Below are positions 8,384 to 17,593 of a DNA stretch of 64,000 bases, in pieces. Each line of letters starts with the position of its first letter. The first letter of the stretch is position 1. The notes below the pieces were generated by a model, which was not told where the DNA came from, searched no databases, and saw only the letters and a program-made list of their open reading frames with translations. The translations under genes were made by a program, and so were the position numbers. The DNA is from Cognatiluteimonas lumbrici (lineage in GTDB: Bacteria > Pseudomonadota > Gammaproteobacteria > Xanthomonadales > Xanthomonadaceae): the NCBI RefSeq assembly GCF_006476065.1, contig NZ_ML636798.1:2278114-2342113 (forward strand), read 5' to 3'.

Positions 8384-9354
8384 GCGCGCGCCCGCCGCAG
8401 CGCCAGCCGGCTGCAGGCGTCGATCGCGGCGAACAGGCTCGACGGATCCGCGGTGCCGGTGCCGGCGATGTCGAGCGCGGTGCCGTGGTCCACGGCGACC
8501 CGCGGGTAGGGCAGGCCCAGGGTCAGGTTCACGGCCTGCTCGAAGCCGCTGTACTTGAGCACCGGCAAGCCCTGGTCGTGGTACATCGCCAGCACCGCGT
8601 CGCAGTCGCGCAGCTTCGCGGGCAGGAACGCGGTGTCGGCAGGCAGCGGGCCCGCCAGCGACATCCCTTCGGCGCGCAGGCGATCCAGCACCGGCGCGAT
8701 CACATCGATCTCCTCGCGCCCCAGGTGCCCGTCCTCGCCCGCGTGCGGGTTCAGGCCGAGCACCAGCACGCGCGGCGCGGGGATGCCGAAGTCGTCCCGC
8801 AGCGCCGCGTGCAGGATCCGCAGCGTGCGTTCCAGCGCCGCCGGGGTGATCGCGTCGGCGACCGCGCGCAGCGGCAGGTGGGTGGTCGCCAGCGCCACGC
8901 GCACGATGTCGTTGGCCAGCATCATCACCACCTCGCGCCCGGCCTGGGCCGCGAGCAGCCCGGTGGTGCCCGTGTAGGCGATGCCGCCGTCGTTGATGGC
9001 GGCCTTGTGCACCGGCCCGGTCACGAGCCCGTCGAGACTGCCGGCGAGGCAGGCGGCGCCGGCCTGCTCGAGCGCGGCGATGGTGGCGGCGGCGTTGGCG
9101 GGGTCCGGGACGCCGGCCTGGACGGCGACCGGGGTCGCGACCTCGACGAGCGGTAGCACCCCGGGTGCGGAAGGGGTGCCAGGGGTAGCGAGCACGAGCG
9201 GCAATCCGAGGGCGCCGGCGGCGCGCGCCAGCGCGGTGGGGTCCCCGAAGGCGAGCAGGTCCGCATCCCAGGCACGCTGTGCCGCGCGGACGCAGAGTTC
9301 CGGGCCGACGCCGGCCGGCTCGCCCGGAACCAGCGCCAGCCGCGGTCGCGGCAT
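8380..9354 (-). CDS. pdxA: 4-hydroxythreonine-4-phosphate dehydrogenase PdxA
   Basis: A 324-residue metal- and NAD-dependent enzyme of the DXP-dependent pyridoxal 5'-phosphate pathway. I set the start at ATG 9354, one base after the surA stop, giving MPRPRLALVPGEPAGVGPEL, the normal N-terminus. The metal ligands and substrate residues are visible in VTGPVHKAAIND, LGLNPHAGEDGHLGREE, AMYHDQGLPVLKY and VDHGTALDIAGTG. It sits between surA and rsmA, with overlap or near-overlap on both sides. Confidence 0.95.
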   Translation of the reverse strand: MPRPRLALVPGEPAGVGPELCVRAAQRAWDADLLAFGDPTALARAAGALGLPLVLATPGTPSAPGVLPLVEVATPVAVQAGVPDPANAAATIAALEQAGAACLAGSLDGLVTGPVHKAAINDGGIAYTGTTGLLAAQAGREVVMMLANDIVRVALATTHLPLRAVADAITPAALERTLRILHAALRDDFGIPAPRVLVLGLNPHAGEDGHLGREEIDVIAPVLDRLRAEGMSLAGPLPADTAFLPAKLRDCDAVLAMYHDQGLPVLKYSGFEQAVNLTLGLPYPRVAVDHGTALDIAGTGTADPSSLFAAIDACSRLALRRARA

Positions 9355-9355
9355 C

Positions 9356-10663
9356 TCAGCCGGCGTTGCCGGCGGCCGGATCCGGCGTGCCGAGGCGGAT
9401 GTCCACGAAGGCTTCGCCGCGCAGTTCGCGCAGGAAGCGCTCCCACTGCTCTTCGAGCTTGCGCTGGCCGATGCTCTCGCGCACCTGCTGGCGGCGGTTC
9501 TCGTCGGCGGCGACGGTCTGCCGCTCGCCCTCGCGCTGGACGATGTGCCAGCCGGCCTGGGTCTTGAAGGGCGCCGACACCTCGCCGTCCTGCAGCGCCG
9601 CGAGTTGCTGCCCGAAGTCCACGCCGTAGGCGTCGCGCGCGAACCAGCCGAGCTCGCCACCGCGCGAGGCGGTGTCCTCGTCCTCGGAGTTCTCGCGCGC
9701 CAGTTCGCCGAAGTCGGCGCCGCCGGCCACGCGCGCGCGCAGCGTTTCCAGCTTCGCCACGGCCGCGGCGTCGTCGCCGGTGACCAGGATGTGGCGCGCG
9801 CGGAACTGGGTGATGGTGCCGGCCCCGGCCTGGGCCTGGCGGATGTCGGTGAGCTGCAGCAGCTGGAAGCCGCTGGGGCCGCGGATCGGGCCGATCACTC
9901 CGCCGGGCTGCATCTGCATGATCACCTGGGTGAACGACGGCGGGATCTCGTCGATGTTGCGCCAGCCCAAGTCGCCGCCTTCCAGCGCGTTGGGGCTGTC
10001 GGAGTAGCGCACCGCGGCGGCGGCGAAGTCGATGCCGCCCTGGCGGAGCTCGGCGAGGATGCGGTTGGCCTTCTCCTGCGCCGTGGCGATCTGGTCGGCG
10101 GAGGCGCCCTCGGGCACCCCGACCAGGATGTGGGCGAGGCGGTACTGCGCGCCGCCGCCCTGCTGGTTGGCGAGCGCGGCATCCACTTCGCCCTCGCTGA
10201 CGCTCACGCGCCCCTGGGCGAAGCTCTGGCGCATGCGCTGGATCAGGATCTCGTCGCGAACCGACTCGCGCAGGTCGGCCAGGGTCATGCCGCTGCGCGC
10301 GAGCTCGCCCACCAGGCCCTCGAGGCTGGTGTTGTTCTGCTGCGCGATGCCGGCGATGGCCGCGTCCAGCTCCTGCTCGCTGACCTCCATGCCGGAGGCG
10401 CGCGCGCGGGCGACCTGCAGCTGGGTCAGGACCATGCGCTCGAGCACCTGGCGCTCGAGGTATTCGCGCGGCGGGAGCTGGTCCTCGCGTCCGGCGAACT
10501 GGCCGTAGATGTTGCGCAGCGCGCGGTCGAGCTCGCTGCGCAGGATGACGTCCTCGTCCACGACGGCGACGATGCGGTCGAGCGGCTGGAGTTGCTGGGC
10601 CGTGGCCTGCGCCAGCGGGAAGAGCCCGGCAAGGGCAAGGAGGCAGGCAAGCAGTCGGGTCAT
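9356..10663 (-). CDS. surA: Periplasmic chaperone/PPIase SurA
   Basis: A 435-residue periplasmic chaperone for outer-membrane proteins, including LptD encoded just upstream. It has a signal peptide ending at AQATAQ. The SurA N-terminal domain follows (LDRIVAVVDEDVILRSELDRAL), then two parvulin domains, the first near YRLAHILVGVPEGASADQI and the second near FRARHILVTGDDAAAVAK with the GGELGWF core. The C-terminal helix EEQWERFLRELRGEAFVDIRL is typical. The start overlaps the lptD stop by 4 nt. Confidence 0.96.
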   Translation of the reverse strand: MTRLLACLLALAGLFPLAQATAQQLQPLDRIVAVVDEDVILRSELDRALRNIYGQFAGREDQLPPREYLERQVLERMVLTQLQVARARASGMEVSEQELDAAIAGIAQQNNTSLEGLVGELARSGMTLADLRESVRDEILIQRMRQSFAQGRVSVSEGEVDAALANQQGGGAQYRLAHILVGVPEGASADQIATAQEKANRILAELRQGGIDFAAAAVRYSDSPNALEGGDLGWRNIDEIPPSFTQVIMQMQPGGVIGPIRGPSGFQLLQLTDIRQAQAGAGTITQFRARHILVTGDDAAAVAKLETLRARVAGGADFGELARENSEDEDTASRGGELGWFARDAYGVDFGQQLAALQDGEVSAPFKTQAGWHIVQREGERQTVAADENRRQQVRESIGQRKLEEQWERFLRELRGEAFVDIRLGTPDPAAGNAG

Positions 10664-13023
10664 GGCGTCGGGTCGGGGGAGTGGGCGTCACCGTCCGGAT
10701 CAGGGGCGACCTCGGAGGGCGGGACCAGGTACAGGTCCTCGCGATAGTAGCCGAGGATAGCACGGCGCAAGCGGCTCTCCGTGTCCGGGCCGGCCGAGCC
10801 CAGGCCCTTCAGTTCGATCTCGAACTGCAGCGAGGTGCCGAGGTCGCCTTCGCGGTTGTGCACGTGCCGCCGGCCCACCAGGCGCACCGCCATGCAGCAG
10901 CTGTCCCACTGCACGCCGGCGATGCCCTCGAGCAGCTGGCGGTCGTCCAGCGAGTAGTAATAGCGCCCGACCAGGCTCCAGGACGGATTCAGCGGGTACA
11001 GGAAGTTGAGGTCCACCTGCTCGAGCAGGTCGCGCCGGTAGCGGTAGGAGAAGTTGACCACGCCGGTGTCGCCGACCAGGTACCGGGTGCGCAGGCTGGC
11101 GAGGTCCTTGCGCCGGAACTTGGGATCCCACTGGTAGGAGCCGCCGAGGCTCCAGCGGTCGTTGACCGCGTAGCTGATGTCGCCGACCCAGGCCGACTTG
11201 CCGCGCTCCACCGGCTCCTCGCCCGGCGCGGTGACCCGCGAGTCGTCGAAGTAGCGGATCTGCCCCAGGCTCGCCGACAGCTTCTCGCGCCCGTCGGACT
11301 GGCGCAGCAGGCGGGTGGAGACCGCGAGCGTCAGCTGGTTGGCGTCGGTCTGCCGGTCGGCGCCGGTGTAGCGGTTGTCGCGGAACAGCTGGCCCCAGCT
11401 GAAGGTCATCGGCCGGGTGTCGAACAACGGCAGCCCGGACTGGTCGCGGTAGGGCACGCGCAGGTAGAACAGGCGCGGTTCCAGCGTCTGCAGGTAGTCC
11501 TCGCCGCGGATGTCGGCGTCGCGCTCGAAGAACAGGCCGGCGTCCAGCGACGCGATCGGCAGGCTGCGGCGCGGCGAATCGCTGCCCGCGGCCGCGGCCA
11601 GCGGTTCGTCCAGGCGGTAGCTGGTGTGGCGCCAGGCCAGCTTCGGGGTCATGAACCAGCTCGCGCCCTGCAGCGGCATGCTGACGAAGGGCCTGGCGTC
11701 GAAGCGGCTGCCGCCGGGCTTGTCCGGGTGGTGGAAGCGCACGGCCTCGGCATCCATGCCCAGGGTAAGCCACTCGGCGAAGGGCTGTTCCCAGGAGGCG
11801 AAGGCGCGCGGGAGCCGGTCGTGCGGCAGCACCAGGTCCGACAGGGTGTAGTCGGCGAGCTGGTAGTGGTCGGCCATCAGGCCGGCGCTCCAGTAGCGGC
11901 CCTGGCCGTACACGCCGACATTGCTGGTCAGGGCATACGGCGCCAGCCCGTCGATGTTGTTGCTGAAGTCCTCGAGGTAGCGCGGGTCGCTGATCCAGTT
12001 GAGGTTGCCGCGCGCGATCCAGCTGCCGGACAGCCGCTGGTGGCCGCGGAAACTGAACTGGCCGCGGTCGTCGTCGCGCCGGTTCTCCAGCGGATAGCCC
12101 TTCTCGATGAACTCCGCGGTCTCCTCGTCGCGCTCGCGGCTGGCGAGGCGGTCGGACGGCAGGTAGTCGAACTCCAGGGTGCCGGCGCCGCCCTCCACCA
12201 GGTAGCGGAACTGGGTGCCGAGCTGCACGCCGCGCTCGGTCATCAGCCGCGGGGTCAGGGTGGCGTCGTAGTTCGGCGCCAGGTTGAGGTAGATCGGCTG
12301 GCGGTAGTCGAAGCCGTTGCGGCTCGACGAGCCCACCGCCGGGTAGAGCAGGCCGGTGCGGCGGCGGTCGTCAACCGGGAACGGGAACCAGGGCACGTAC
12401 AGCACCGGCACCTTGCCCACGCGCAGCACCGCGCCGCGCGCGACGCCCATGCCTTCCTCGGTGTCCACGTCGATGCGGCGGGCGCGCAGCTCCCAGCTGC
12501 GTTCGCCGGGCGGGCAGGTCGAATAGGTGGCGCCGTACAGCGAGCCGAGCGGCCCGTGCATGGTGATGTGGTCGGCGCCGCCGTTGCCGCGCCGCGAAAC
12601 CAGCTGGTAGCTGACGTCGTTGAGCTGGTGGGTGTCGCTGTTCTGGTTGCCCTCGGCGGTTTCCGCGACCAGGCGCATGCCCGAATCCTGGTAGCGCACG
12701 CTGCCGGTGGCGACGTAGGTGCCGGTCTCGCTCTCGTAGGTGAGCTTGTCCGTGCCGAGGAACTGGTCGCCACGACGGAGCGACACGTTGCCCTCGAACA
12801 CGGGCTTTTCCTCGGTCCCGCCCAGGGTGTCGCCGTAGATGTCGGTCGGCTGGTCGACGCGCGTGCTGGTGATGCCGGTCGGGTTCTGCGCATCCGGGAA
12901 CGCCGGGATGGCATCCACGACCGGGCACAGGCGCCAGTCTTCCGGGCGTTCGTCGGCGGCGTGGGCCGACAGCGACAGGGCGACCAGCGCGGGGAGCGGC
13001 AGCAGTCTGAGGGCTTTGCGCAC
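10660..13023 (-). CDS. lptD: LPS-assembly outer-membrane protein LptD
   Basis: The beta-barrel translocon that places lipopolysaccharide in the outer leaflet together with LptE. I chose GTG 13023 (787 residues; E. coli has 784) because it opens straight into a signal peptide, RKALRLLPLPALVALSLSAHA; an in-frame GTG at 13086 would add a proline-rich stretch of 21 residues before it. The four disulfide cysteines are present: one in DWRLCPVV, one in STCPPGERSW and the adjacent pair in WDSCCMAVRL. The OstA jellyroll lies near residues 60-190, and the barrel fills the rest. It heads the lptD-surA-pdxA-rsmA-apaH unit. Confidence 0.95.
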   Translation of the reverse strand: MRKALRLLPLPALVALSLSAHAADERPEDWRLCPVVDAIPAFPDAQNPTGITSTRVDQPTDIYGDTLGGTEEKPVFEGNVSLRRGDQFLGTDKLTYESETGTYVATGSVRYQDSGMRLVAETAEGNQNSDTHQLNDVSYQLVSRRGNGGADHITMHGPLGSLYGATYSTCPPGERSWELRARRIDVDTEEGMGVARGAVLRVGKVPVLYVPWFPFPVDDRRRTGLLYPAVGSSSRNGFDYRQPIYLNLAPNYDATLTPRLMTERGVQLGTQFRYLVEGGAGTLEFDYLPSDRLASRERDEETAEFIEKGYPLENRRDDDRGQFSFRGHQRLSGSWIARGNLNWISDPRYLEDFSNNIDGLAPYALTSNVGVYGQGRYWSAGLMADHYQLADYTLSDLVLPHDRLPRAFASWEQPFAEWLTLGMDAEAVRFHHPDKPGGSRFDARPFVSMPLQGASWFMTPKLAWRHTSYRLDEPLAAAAGSDSPRRSLPIASLDAGLFFERDADIRGEDYLQTLEPRLFYLRVPYRDQSGLPLFDTRPMTFSWGQLFRDNRYTGADRQTDANQLTLAVSTRLLRQSDGREKLSASLGQIRYFDDSRVTAPGEEPVERGKSAWVGDISYAVNDRWSLGGSYQWDPKFRRKDLASLRTRYLVGDTGVVNFSYRYRRDLLEQVDLNFLYPLNPSWSLVGRYYYSLDDRQLLEGIAGVQWDSCCMAVRLVGRRHVHNREGDLGTSLQFEIELKGLGSAGPDTESRLRRAILGYYREDLYLVPPSEVAPDPDGDAHSPDPTP

Positions 13024-13093
13024 GCGGGGGACCGGGATCGGAAACGGCGGACAGCTTGCCGCATTGCCGGTGTACCGGCAATTCACGCCACGC

Positions 13094-13660
13094 TCAGGTG
13101 CCGGTCGCCGGACGCCGCCGCTCGTGCTTCCAGACCACCTCGCCGTGGCCGTCGCGGCGGGCCAAGACGCGGGCCAGCACGAACAGCAGGTCGGAGAGCC
13201 GGTTGAGGTAGCGGATCGCCTGCGGACGGACGTCCTCGGCGCTGGCGAGGGTCACCGTGGCGCGCTCGGCGCGGCGCACGATCGTGCGCGCGAGGTGGCA
13301 GCGCGCCGCCGCCTCGCCGCCGCCCGGCAGGATGAATTCCTTCAGTGGCGGCAGGTCGGCGTTGTAGCCGTCGAGCGCGCGCTCCAGGGCCTCGATGTCG
13401 GCGTCGCCGATGGCGGCGTGCCCGGGGATGCAGAGCTCGCCGCCTAGGTCGAACAGCTGGTGCTGCACGGTGGTCAGCAGGTCGGCCACGTCCTGCGGCA
13501 CCGGGCTGGCGAGGACCACGCCGATCGCGGAGTTGGCCTCGTCAACGGTGCCGTAGGCGGCGACCCGGGCCGAGTCCTTGGCGACGCGGGTGCCGTCGCC
13601 CAGGCCGGTGCTGCCGTCGTCGCCGGTGCGCGTGTAGATCTTCGACAGGCGGTTGCCCAT
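13094..13660 (-). CDS. PduO-type cob(I)alamin adenosyltransferase
   Basis: A 188-residue trimeric enzyme that moves the adenosyl group of ATP to cob(I)alamin, giving adenosylcobalamin. The N-terminal ATP motif KIYTRTGDDGSTGLGDGTRVAKD and the active-site helix RPQAIRYLNRLSDLLFVLARVLA are both clear. It starts 8 nt after the stop of the upstream minus-strand membrane gene and ends 70 nt before lptD. No B12-dependent enzyme or B12 riboswitch is visible nearby, so the cofactor is presumably salvaged and used elsewhere. Confidence 0.93.
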   Translation of the reverse strand: MGNRLSKIYTRTGDDGSTGLGDGTRVAKDSARVAAYGTVDEANSAIGVVLASPVPQDVADLLTTVQHQLFDLGGELCIPGHAAIGDADIEALERALDGYNADLPPLKEFILPGGGEAAARCHLARTIVRRAERATVTLASAEDVRPQAIRYLNRLSDLLFVLARVLARRDGHGEVVWKHERRRPATGT

Positions 13661-13667
13661 GCGGGCG

Positions 13668-14237
13668 TCAGACCGTCTGCGCGGCGAGCACCGGGAGCCG
13701 GCGGCGGAGCAGGGCGAACCCGCCGAACAGCAGCGCGGCGTAGGCGAGCGTGCCGAGCAGGGTCCACTTGAAGAACGGGATGCCGGCGACGAACGCCGCC
13801 ATCAGCCCGGCGCCGGTCTGCGGATAGAACGGCGAGGCCAGCCACGCAGCGAAATTGGTCACCACGAAGAACAGCACCGAGCCGGCGAGCGAGAAGCCGA
13901 GCAGGCGGGGGCCGGTGACGCGGCCCCGCAGGCCGAAGCCGAGCACCGTGGACAGCGCGATGCACGCATACACGGACCAGAAGCTGATGCCGCCGATGTA
14001 GCCGGCGTAGCTGGCGCCCAGCACCGCCCCGAGCACCAGGTCGGACAGCAGCAGCGCCACCAGCGGAACCAGCAGCGCGAGCTGGCGCGAAGCGAAGTAC
14101 GCGCCACCGAACAGCGCGATCGCCTCCACCGGCGAGAAGTTCGGCGGATGCGGCAGCAGCCGCGACAGCGCGGCGGCGGCGATCAGGCCGGTCAGCACCA
14201 GCGGGCCGGGGGCGAAGGCAGTGGCGGTTCGATTCAT
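13668..14237 (-). CDS. Small multi-pass membrane protein (DUF6580-like)
   Basis: A 189-residue membrane protein with about five hydrophobic segments. The conserved core is PHPPNFSPVEAIALFGGAYF near residues 29-48, then LLLSDLVLGA and WLASPFYPQTGAGLMAAFVAGIPFFKWTLLGTLAYAALLFG. This pattern fits a family of ECF-transporter-S-like membrane proteins often found beside cobalamin genes, and here it is 8 nt upstream of the cobalamin adenosyltransferase. A role in cobalamin or precursor uptake is a guess from position only. Start ATG 14237; divergent from ubiH. Confidence 0.75.
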   Translation of the reverse strand: MNRTATAFAPGPLVLTGLIAAAALSRLLPHPPNFSPVEAIALFGGAYFASRQLALLVPLVALLLSDLVLGAVLGASYAGYIGGISFWSVYACIALSTVLGFGLRGRVTGPRLLGFSLAGSVLFFVVTNFAAWLASPFYPQTGAGLMAAFVAGIPFFKWTLLGTLAYAALLFGGFALLRRRLPVLAAQTV

Positions 14238-14285
14238 GTCGTGTCGTGCAGTCGATGGAGCCGGAACCGGTAGCATAGCGCAGCC

Positions 14286-15554
14286 ATGGAGACCCCCGCG
14301 CACGCACGCCCGGAAAAGCAGGACCCCCAAGGGCAGCGCCGCGCCGCGCCCACCGCCAGGCACGACGTGGTGGTGGTCGGCGGCGGCCTGGTCGGCGCCA
14401 GCCTGGCGATCGCGCTGGAACGCATCGGCGTGGACGTGGCGCTGGTCGAGGCCACGCCGCCGGGCGCGTTGCCGGCGGTGTTCGACCAGCGCAACCTGAG
14501 TTTCGCCGAGGCCACCGTCAACGCGCTGGACGCGCTCGGGGTGATGGCGCTGCTGCGCATGCCGCGCGCGCCGATCCGGCGCATCCACGTCAGCCGCCGT
14601 GGCGATTTCGGGCGCGTGCTGCTGGACGCGCCTGCCTACGGCCGCGACTGCTTCGGAGAGATCGTGGTCGCGCGCGACTTCGGCGACGCGCTGGAGGCGC
14701 GGCTCGCGGCGCTGCCGCGCATCGCCCGCTACCGTCCCGCGCGCTTCCTCGGCCTGGAGGCCGGGGACGATGGCCTGCGCCGGCTGCGCCTGGCCGGCAG
14801 CGCCGGGGAATCCACGATCGCGACGCGGCTGCTGGTGGCGGCCGACGGCGCGCGCAGCAGCGTCCGCGACGCGCTCGGCATCGGCGTTGCGCAGCACGAC
14901 TACGGGCAGGCGTTGTTCGTGGCCCGGGTGCGCACCTCGCGCGCGCCCGACGGCACCGCCTGGGAGCGCCTCGGTCCGCACGGCCCGACCGCGCTGCTGC
15001 CGCGCGGCGACGGCTGCCATGGCCTGGTGCACGGCGTGGATGCAGCCGAGGCCGACGCGGTCGCCGCGCTCGACGACGCCGGATGGCTGGCGCGGCTGCA
15101 GCGCGAGTTCGGCTGGCGCGCCGGGCGTTTCCTCGGGATCGGCGAGCGTTCCCGCCACTTGGCCGTGCGCGTGTGTGCCGAACGGCTGGTCGCGCCGCGC
15201 GCGGTGCTGGTCGGCAACGCTGCGCAGTCGGTGCATCCGCTCGGCGCGCAGGGATTCAACCTCGGCCTGCGCGACGCGCTGACCCTGGCGGAGCTGCTGG
15301 AGGGCACCGCCGACCCGGGCAGCGACGCCCTGCTGGCCGCGTATGCGGCGCGGCGCGAGGAAGACCGCGCGCGCACGCTCGCGTTCTCCGACGGACTGGC
15401 GCGCCTGAGCGCCTCCCCCGGCACCGTGCCGCGATTGCTGCGTGCCGCCGGGATGGCGGCGGTGGACCGCTCGCCGACCCTGCAGGGCTGGCTGGTGGGC
15501 GGCGCCATGGGCTATCGCGGCGACGTGCCGCGGCTGTCGCGGGGCAACGCGTGA
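14286..15554 (+). CDS. ubiH: UbiH-type FAD-dependent ubiquinone hydroxylase
   Basis: A 422-residue flavin monooxygenase of the UbiH/UbiF/VisC family. The FAD fold starts at about residue 27 (HDVVVVGGGLVGASLAIALERIG), the middle motif is VAADGARSSVRDALG and the second FAD motif is GNAAQSVHPLGAQGFNLGLRDA. The GNAAQ form is characteristic of UbiH, which hydroxylates the 2-octaprenyl-6-methoxyphenol ring. About 25 low-complexity N-terminal residues precede the fold, so translation may start slightly later. The stop overlaps the next hydroxylase gene by 4 nt. Confidence 0.88.
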   Translation: METPAHARPEKQDPQGQRRAAPTARHDVVVVGGGLVGASLAIALERIGVDVALVEATPPGALPAVFDQRNLSFAEATVNALDALGVMALLRMPRAPIRRIHVSRRGDFGRVLLDAPAYGRDCFGEIVVARDFGDALEARLAALPRIARYRPARFLGLEAGDDGLRRLRLAGSAGESTIATRLLVAADGARSSVRDALGIGVAQHDYGQALFVARVRTSRAPDGTAWERLGPHGPTALLPRGDGCHGLVHGVDAAEADAVAALDDAGWLARLQREFGWRAGRFLGIGERSRHLAVRVCAERLVAPRAVLVGNAAQSVHPLGAQGFNLGLRDALTLAELLEGTADPGSDALLAAYAARREEDRARTLAFSDGLARLSASPGTVPRLLRAAGMAAVDRSPTLQGWLVGGAMGYRGDVPRLSRGNA

Positions 15555-16729
15555 GCCGGCGCATGGTCCTGGATGCCGTGGTCGCCGGCGGCGGCGTGGT
15601 CGGCGCTGCGTGCGCGCTGGCGCTGGCGGGCGAGGGCTTGGAGGTCGCGCTCGTGGAGGCGGCGCTGGCGCCGAGCTGGACGCCGACGCCCCCGGACCTG
15701 CGGGTGTTCGCGTTCGCTGCGGACAATGCACGGCTGTTCGAGGGCCTGGGCGTCTGGCAGGACATCGTTTCCGCGCGGGCGCAGCCCTACCGGCGCATGC
15801 GCGTGTGGGACGCCGCCGGCGGCGGCGAGCTGGCCTTCGACGCCGATGCCTACGGCCGCCGCGAACTCGGCTGGATCGTGGAGAACACGCTGCTGCAGGA
15901 CCGCCTGTGGGCGGCGCTGCCGCGCGCCGGCGTGCGCCTGCACTGCCCCGCCAGGGTGGAGGCGCTGGAACAGGACGAGGCCGGCGTGCGCCTGCGCCTG
16001 GACGACGGCGGCTGGCTGCAGGCGCGGATCGCGGTGGCCGCCGACGGCGCGCGCTCGACGCTGCGCGAACTCGCCGGCATCGGCACCGCGTCGCGCGACT
16101 ACGGGCAGCGCGGCGTGGTCGGTTACGTCGCCGGCGAGCGCCCGCACGAAGACACCGCCTGGCAGCGCTTCCTGCCCGGCGGCCCGCTCGCGGTGCTGCC
16201 GTTCGCGGACGGCAGCTGCTCGATCGTGTGGAGCCTGCCCGCGGACGAGGCTGCGCGCGTGCTCGCGCTGGACGACGCTGCGTTCGGCCATGAGCTGACG
16301 CGCGCGTTCGACCGCCGGCTGGGCGCGATGACGCCGGTGTCGCCGCGTGCGGCGTTCCCCCTGCGGCGGCAGCTGGCATCAGATTACGCGCACGGACGCG
16401 TGCTGGTGCTCGGCGACGCCGCGCACGTCGTGCATCCGCTGGCGGGGCAGGGCGTGAACCTGGGGCTGCGCGACGTCGCGGCGCTCGCCGCCCTGGTTGG
16501 TGACGCCCGCAGCCGTGGCGGAGACTGGGCGAGCCCGGCGCGCCTGCGGCGATGGGCGCGGACGCGGCGCAGCGAAGCGGCGGTGGCCGCGCACGCGTTC
16601 GAGGCGATCCACGACGTCTACACCTCGGACAACGTGGCAGCGGCCCTGCTGCGAGGGCCGCTGCTGGGGTTGGCGGGCCGGCTGCCGCCGGTCACCCACG
16701 GCCTCTGGCGGCGCGCCTCGGGCCTGTAA
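15551..16729 (+). CDS. UbiI/UbiF/VisC-type FAD-dependent hydroxylase
   Basis: A 392-residue paralogue of the upstream hydroxylase. GTG 15551 overlaps the previous stop (GTGA); an ATG at 15563 is an alternative. Motifs are DAVVAGGGVVGAACALALAGEG, VAADGARSTLRELAGIG and LGDAAHVVHPLAGQGVNLGLRDV. The GDAAH form fits UbiI/UbiF/UbiM-like enzymes rather than UbiH. Together the two genes would supply two of the three ring hydroxylations of ubiquinone synthesis, but which carbon this one oxidises cannot be told from sequence. It ends 4 nt from a convergent gene. Confidence 0.88.
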   Translation: MSRRMVLDAVVAGGGVVGAACALALAGEGLEVALVEAALAPSWTPTPPDLRVFAFAADNARLFEGLGVWQDIVSARAQPYRRMRVWDAAGGGELAFDADAYGRRELGWIVENTLLQDRLWAALPRAGVRLHCPARVEALEQDEAGVRLRLDDGGWLQARIAVAADGARSTLRELAGIGTASRDYGQRGVVGYVAGERPHEDTAWQRFLPGGPLAVLPFADGSCSIVWSLPADEAARVLALDDAAFGHELTRAFDRRLGAMTPVSPRAAFPLRRQLASDYAHGRVLVLGDAAHVVHPLAGQGVNLGLRDVAALAALVGDARSRGGDWASPARLRRWARTRRSEAAVAAHAFEAIHDVYTSDNVAAALLRGPLLGLAGRLPPVTHGLWRRASGL

Positions 16730-16733
16730 GCGG

Positions 16734-17507
16734 TCAGCGCACCGGCTGGCCGCCCGACGGGACTTCGAGCGGGTCGATCCAGTCCTTCATCTCCGCGCGG
16801 CTCAAGCGCCCGTTGTCGTCCAGGTCGACGACGTGGAACTCGCGCATGAGGTCGGCGTTGCCGCGCGCCTCCGCGCGCACGATGGCGCCGTCGCCGTTGG
16901 CATCCATGGCGGCGAAGTCGACGCTGTAGTTCGACGAGATCGAGTTGCCGGGCTGGTCGGTGACGGTGACGTCCGCCCCCGCGCCGGCGCGCACGTCCAC
17001 GTCCACCGGCGGCGTCGGCACCTGCACCTGCGCCGGCGGTGCCAGCGCGGCGTCGGTGGCGACCTGGTGGGCGACCTCGGCGTCGATGGCGGCGTCGAGC
17101 GCGGCCGCGTTGGCCGCGCGGGCGACGTCCTCGGCCTCGTCCGCCACCCTGGAGGCGTCCTTGCTCACCATGTGGCCGATGGCAGCGTCGTTGGCGGCGG
17201 AATCCGCGGCCTGGGCCGCGCCGGTGGCCAGGCCCGCGGCGACGGCCGCCTGGCTGGCGTTGGCCGCGGCCACGCCGGCCGCGAGTTCGGCGGTCGGGCT
17301 GTCCGCGGCGACGTCCGCCGTGGCATCGGCGTCGGCGGCGGCGTCGATCGCGGCGGAGGCGTTCGCGCGCGCGGCGGCCGCGGCTTCGCGAGCGGCCTCG
17401 GCTTCGCGCAGGGCTTCCTGCTGCTCCTGGGTCTGCGCCAGCGCAGGCGCGGTGGCGCCCATGGCGGCGAGCAGGGCGATGGAAAGACAGGCGTGCTTGC
17501 GGGTCAT
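16734..17507 (-). CDS. Secreted Ala-rich protein with two EF-hands
   Basis: A 257-residue protein. Start ATG 17507 gives a clean signal peptide, MTRKHACLSIALLAAMGATA ending near ALAQ. Residues about 25-150 are extremely rich in Ala, with Asp, Glu, Val and Thr, and look helical. A short Pro/Val linker leads to two EF-hand loops: DANGDGAIVRAE and, about 16 residues further on, DLDDNGRLSRAE. Both have acidic residues at positions 1, 3 or 5 and 12, so they should bind Ca2+. It is probably periplasmic or cell-surface; function unknown. The Ala-rich part is low complexity and a poor guide to homology. Confidence 0.78.
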   Translation of the reverse strand: MTRKHACLSIALLAAMGATAPALAQTQEQQEALREAEAAREAAAAARANASAAIDAAADADATADVAADSPTAELAAGVAAANASQAAVAAGLATGAAQAADSAANDAAIGHMVSKDASRVADEAEDVARAANAAALDAAIDAEVAHQVATDAALAPPAQVQVPTPPVDVDVRAGAGADVTVTDQPGNSISSNYSVDFAAMDANGDGAIVRAEARGNADLMREFHVVDLDDNGRLSRAEMKDWIDPLEVPSGGQPVR

Positions 17508-17593
17508 TGGGGGTGCCTCGCTGATGGGATCGCGGGCCATGCTTGCGCGCGCACCATCAACCACCCGTCAACCCGGGCCGGATTGGCTGAAGC

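Noticed and set aside
10681..13206. An 841-codon open frame antisense to lptD
   Set aside because: Composition is typical of the complement of GC-rich codons; lptD shows signal peptide and all four cysteines.
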